26,100 nucleotides of DNA, taken from the NCBI GenBank assembly GCA_046345275.1, contig JBKDJY010000067.1:1-26100 (forward strand), written 5' to 3'. A program made the position numbers and the translations under genes. This stretch comes from UBA4416 sp046345275. Lineage in GTDB: Bacteria > Bacteroidota > Bacteroidia > B-17B0 > Aurantibacillaceae. The notes below the pieces were generated by a model. It did not search any database and was not told the DNA's origin. It saw nothing but the letters and a program-made list of their open reading frames with translations. Positions 25,206 to 26,100 of this stretch are shown here, in pieces (the first letter of the stretch is position 1; every line of letters starts with the position of its first letter).

Positions 25206-26054
25206 CTACCTCCCAATCACAAATTTCTTGAGGGCACGCTCATTGCTATTAAATATTTTAATAAAATAAAAGGCAGCGGCTAGATTACTTACATCAATGG
25301 TAAATGCTTCCCCATCTTTTAAGTTCACATTGTTGAGGGTGATTAAGGTTTGTCCTAAAACTGTATAGACCCCAATGGTGGCATTATCGAAGGTTTTGTT
25401 GCTGATGATGGTTAAAAAATTACTTGCTGGAAAAGGTTGCAAATCATAGTTGAAACTAACAGATAAACACTCCGATGAAATAATTGGACCAGCTTGATTT
25501 ATTGTTTTATCAAAATCAACTTGCTCAAGTTTATAATAATAAATAGCACCAATCTCTAAATTGTTATCTATGATTTGGTAATTTCTTTTAATAATGCTGT
25601 TTCCATGCCCATTAATCGTATCAACACGAGTGTATTTGATACCATCTGTTGACCTATATAAAATAAAATGATCACAATTGATTTCACTGGCGGTGGTCCA
25701 TTTAATCGTTGCTTTACGATCGGCGCAAGAGGCTGAAAACTTCGTCAGCTGAACGGGTAAAGCGCATAAATCCATGATGGTGACAACCAAAGTTTGGTCG
25801 CAGCTATTGCTGCTTGATACCACATAGGTATGGCTCCCTACCGACACGCCAGTAAGGGTATAGGATGATGCAGCTCCTGTAGCGACAGTTGTTAAACCTT
25901 CTGTAATGGTATAATTGGGTGCACCACCTGCAATGCCTATGCTAACAGTTCCTGTCCCACAAATGGCATGGGTTACCATTGGCGTGTATACGGTTTTAGG
26001 CCAAACCTTAATCACCCTCAACAACGTGAACTTAAAGAATGGCGAAGCCTTCAA
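25206..26054 (-). CDS. T9SS-sorted, SprB-repeat-like surface protein fragment, 5' end disrupted
   Basis: The supported coding part is from about 25976 down to 25206. It starts with an adhesin-type repeat (VTHAICGTGTVSI...SYTLTGVSVGSHTYVV, ~75 residues). A fibronectin-like segment typical before sorting domains follows (LPVQLTKFSA, IKWTTASEINCDHFILYRSTDG), and then a T9SS type A C-terminal domain ending FNSNERALKKFVIGR. Such proteins are exported by T9SS and anchored at the surface. The first ~26 codons (26054-25977) are not credible: the start is a TTG, there is no signal peptide, an in-frame stop lies at 26085-26087, and this DNA is the antisense of another sorting domain. The true N-terminal part is therefore missing here, cut at about 25975. 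Confidence 0.7.
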   Translation of the reverse strand: MKASPFFKFTLLRVIKVWPKTVYTPMVTHAICGTGTVSIGIAGGAPNYTITEGLTTVATGAASSYTLTGVSVGSHTYVVSSSNSCDQTLVVTIMDLCALPVQLTKFSASCADRKATIKWTTASEINCDHFILYRSTDGIKYTRVDTINGHGNSIIKRNYQIIDNNLEIGAIYYYKLEQVDFDKTINQAGPIISSECLSVSFNYDLQPFPASNFLTIISNKTFDNATIGVYTVLGQTLITLNNVNLKDGEAFTIDVSNLAAAFYFIKIFNSNERALKKFVIGR

Positions 26055-26100
26055 AATTGATGTGAGTAACCTGGCCGAAGCTGTTTATTTCATTAAAATA
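25254..26100. repeat. Inverted pair of sorting-domain sequences (126 bp each) around a ~595-bp unique segment
   Basis: The copies at 25254-25379 (- strand) and 25975-26100 (+ strand, possibly longer) are inverted relative to each other at 84% identity. At their inner edges both share CCAATGGT (25372-25379, and its complement ACCATTGG at 25975-25982), and similarity ends there abruptly. The right copy may continue past the window end. Confidence 0.7.
25975..26100 (+). CDS. Partial T9SS C-terminal sorting domain on the + strand (paralogue in inverted orientation)
   Basis: The frame from ACC 25975 reads TIGVYTVLGQTLITLNNVN, then LKNGEAFKIDVSNLAEAVYF, and runs off the window. It matches the sorting domain of the - strand gene at 38 of 42 residues and 106 of 126 bases (25254-25379, reverse strand); most base differences are at third codon positions, as between diverged paralogues. 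Upstream in this frame there is no coding sequence of its own: the frame enters the antisense of the - strand gene and meets a TAG at 25861. It is thus the tail of a second gene with its body missing or displaced. Confidence 0.65.

Noticed and set aside
1..26100. CRISPR array, rRNA genes, intact tRNA genes, restriction or toxin-antitoxin modules
   Set aside because: No regularly spaced repeats, no rRNA-like conserved segments, no complete cloverleaf, and no proteins of these families were seen on either strand.

Overview
The window looks like a chromosomal segment from a member of the Bacteroidota. Five things point that way: AT-rich DNA; promoters of the TAnnTTTG (-7) type and little sign of Shine-Dalgarno sequences; type IX secretion (T9SS) features (a PorV/PorQ-family porin and C-terminal sorting domains); a replicative DNA polymerase with an N-terminal proofreading exonuclease fused to DnaE; and a tRNA-guanine transglycosylase that lacks the usual zinc cysteines. 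I cannot place it below phylum level from the sequence alone.

Left part (1-13.6 kb, all + strand): the tail of an unidentified gene, then typA/bipA (ribosome-associated GTPase), a dCMP deaminase and a small secreted Lys/Arg-rich protein. Next is a three-gene surface cassette: a TonB-dependent-receptor-like outer-membrane protein (1228 aa), a very large secreted protein of unknown function (1446 aa) with a T9SS-like C-terminus, and a PorV/PorQ-family barrel. The cassette has a well-spaced promoter in front (TTTG-N19-TATATTTA) and a strong hairpin terminator behind. It is the least understood and most system-like part of the window. The housekeeping pair greA-HIT follows, separated by 2 bp.

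Middle (13.6-16.25 kb): yidC, then about 700 bp without an intact gene. That gap holds a decayed fragment of an IS91-family (Y2/HUH) transposase and a small palindrome flanked by direct repeats.

Right part (16.25-25.0 kb, all - strand): the exonuclease-DnaE fusion; a likely operon tgt - LptF/G-type permease - GT-C (GT22-like) glycosyltransferase, the last two overlapping by one base; and, upstream of tgt, a short FtsB/DivIC-like division protein.

Extreme right (25.0-26.1 kb): an irregular region. A 20-nt stretch that looks like the 3' end of a tRNA lacks its tRNA body and is followed by a strong hairpin. After it lies a - strand T9SS-sorted protein fragment. About 600 bp further right a second, 84% identical copy of the same C-terminal-domain coding sequence appears in the opposite orientation, abutting the first gene's truncated 5' end at an 8-bp microhomology. 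This is either a genuine inversion/recombination junction between adhesin-like genes or an assembly/amplification chimera.
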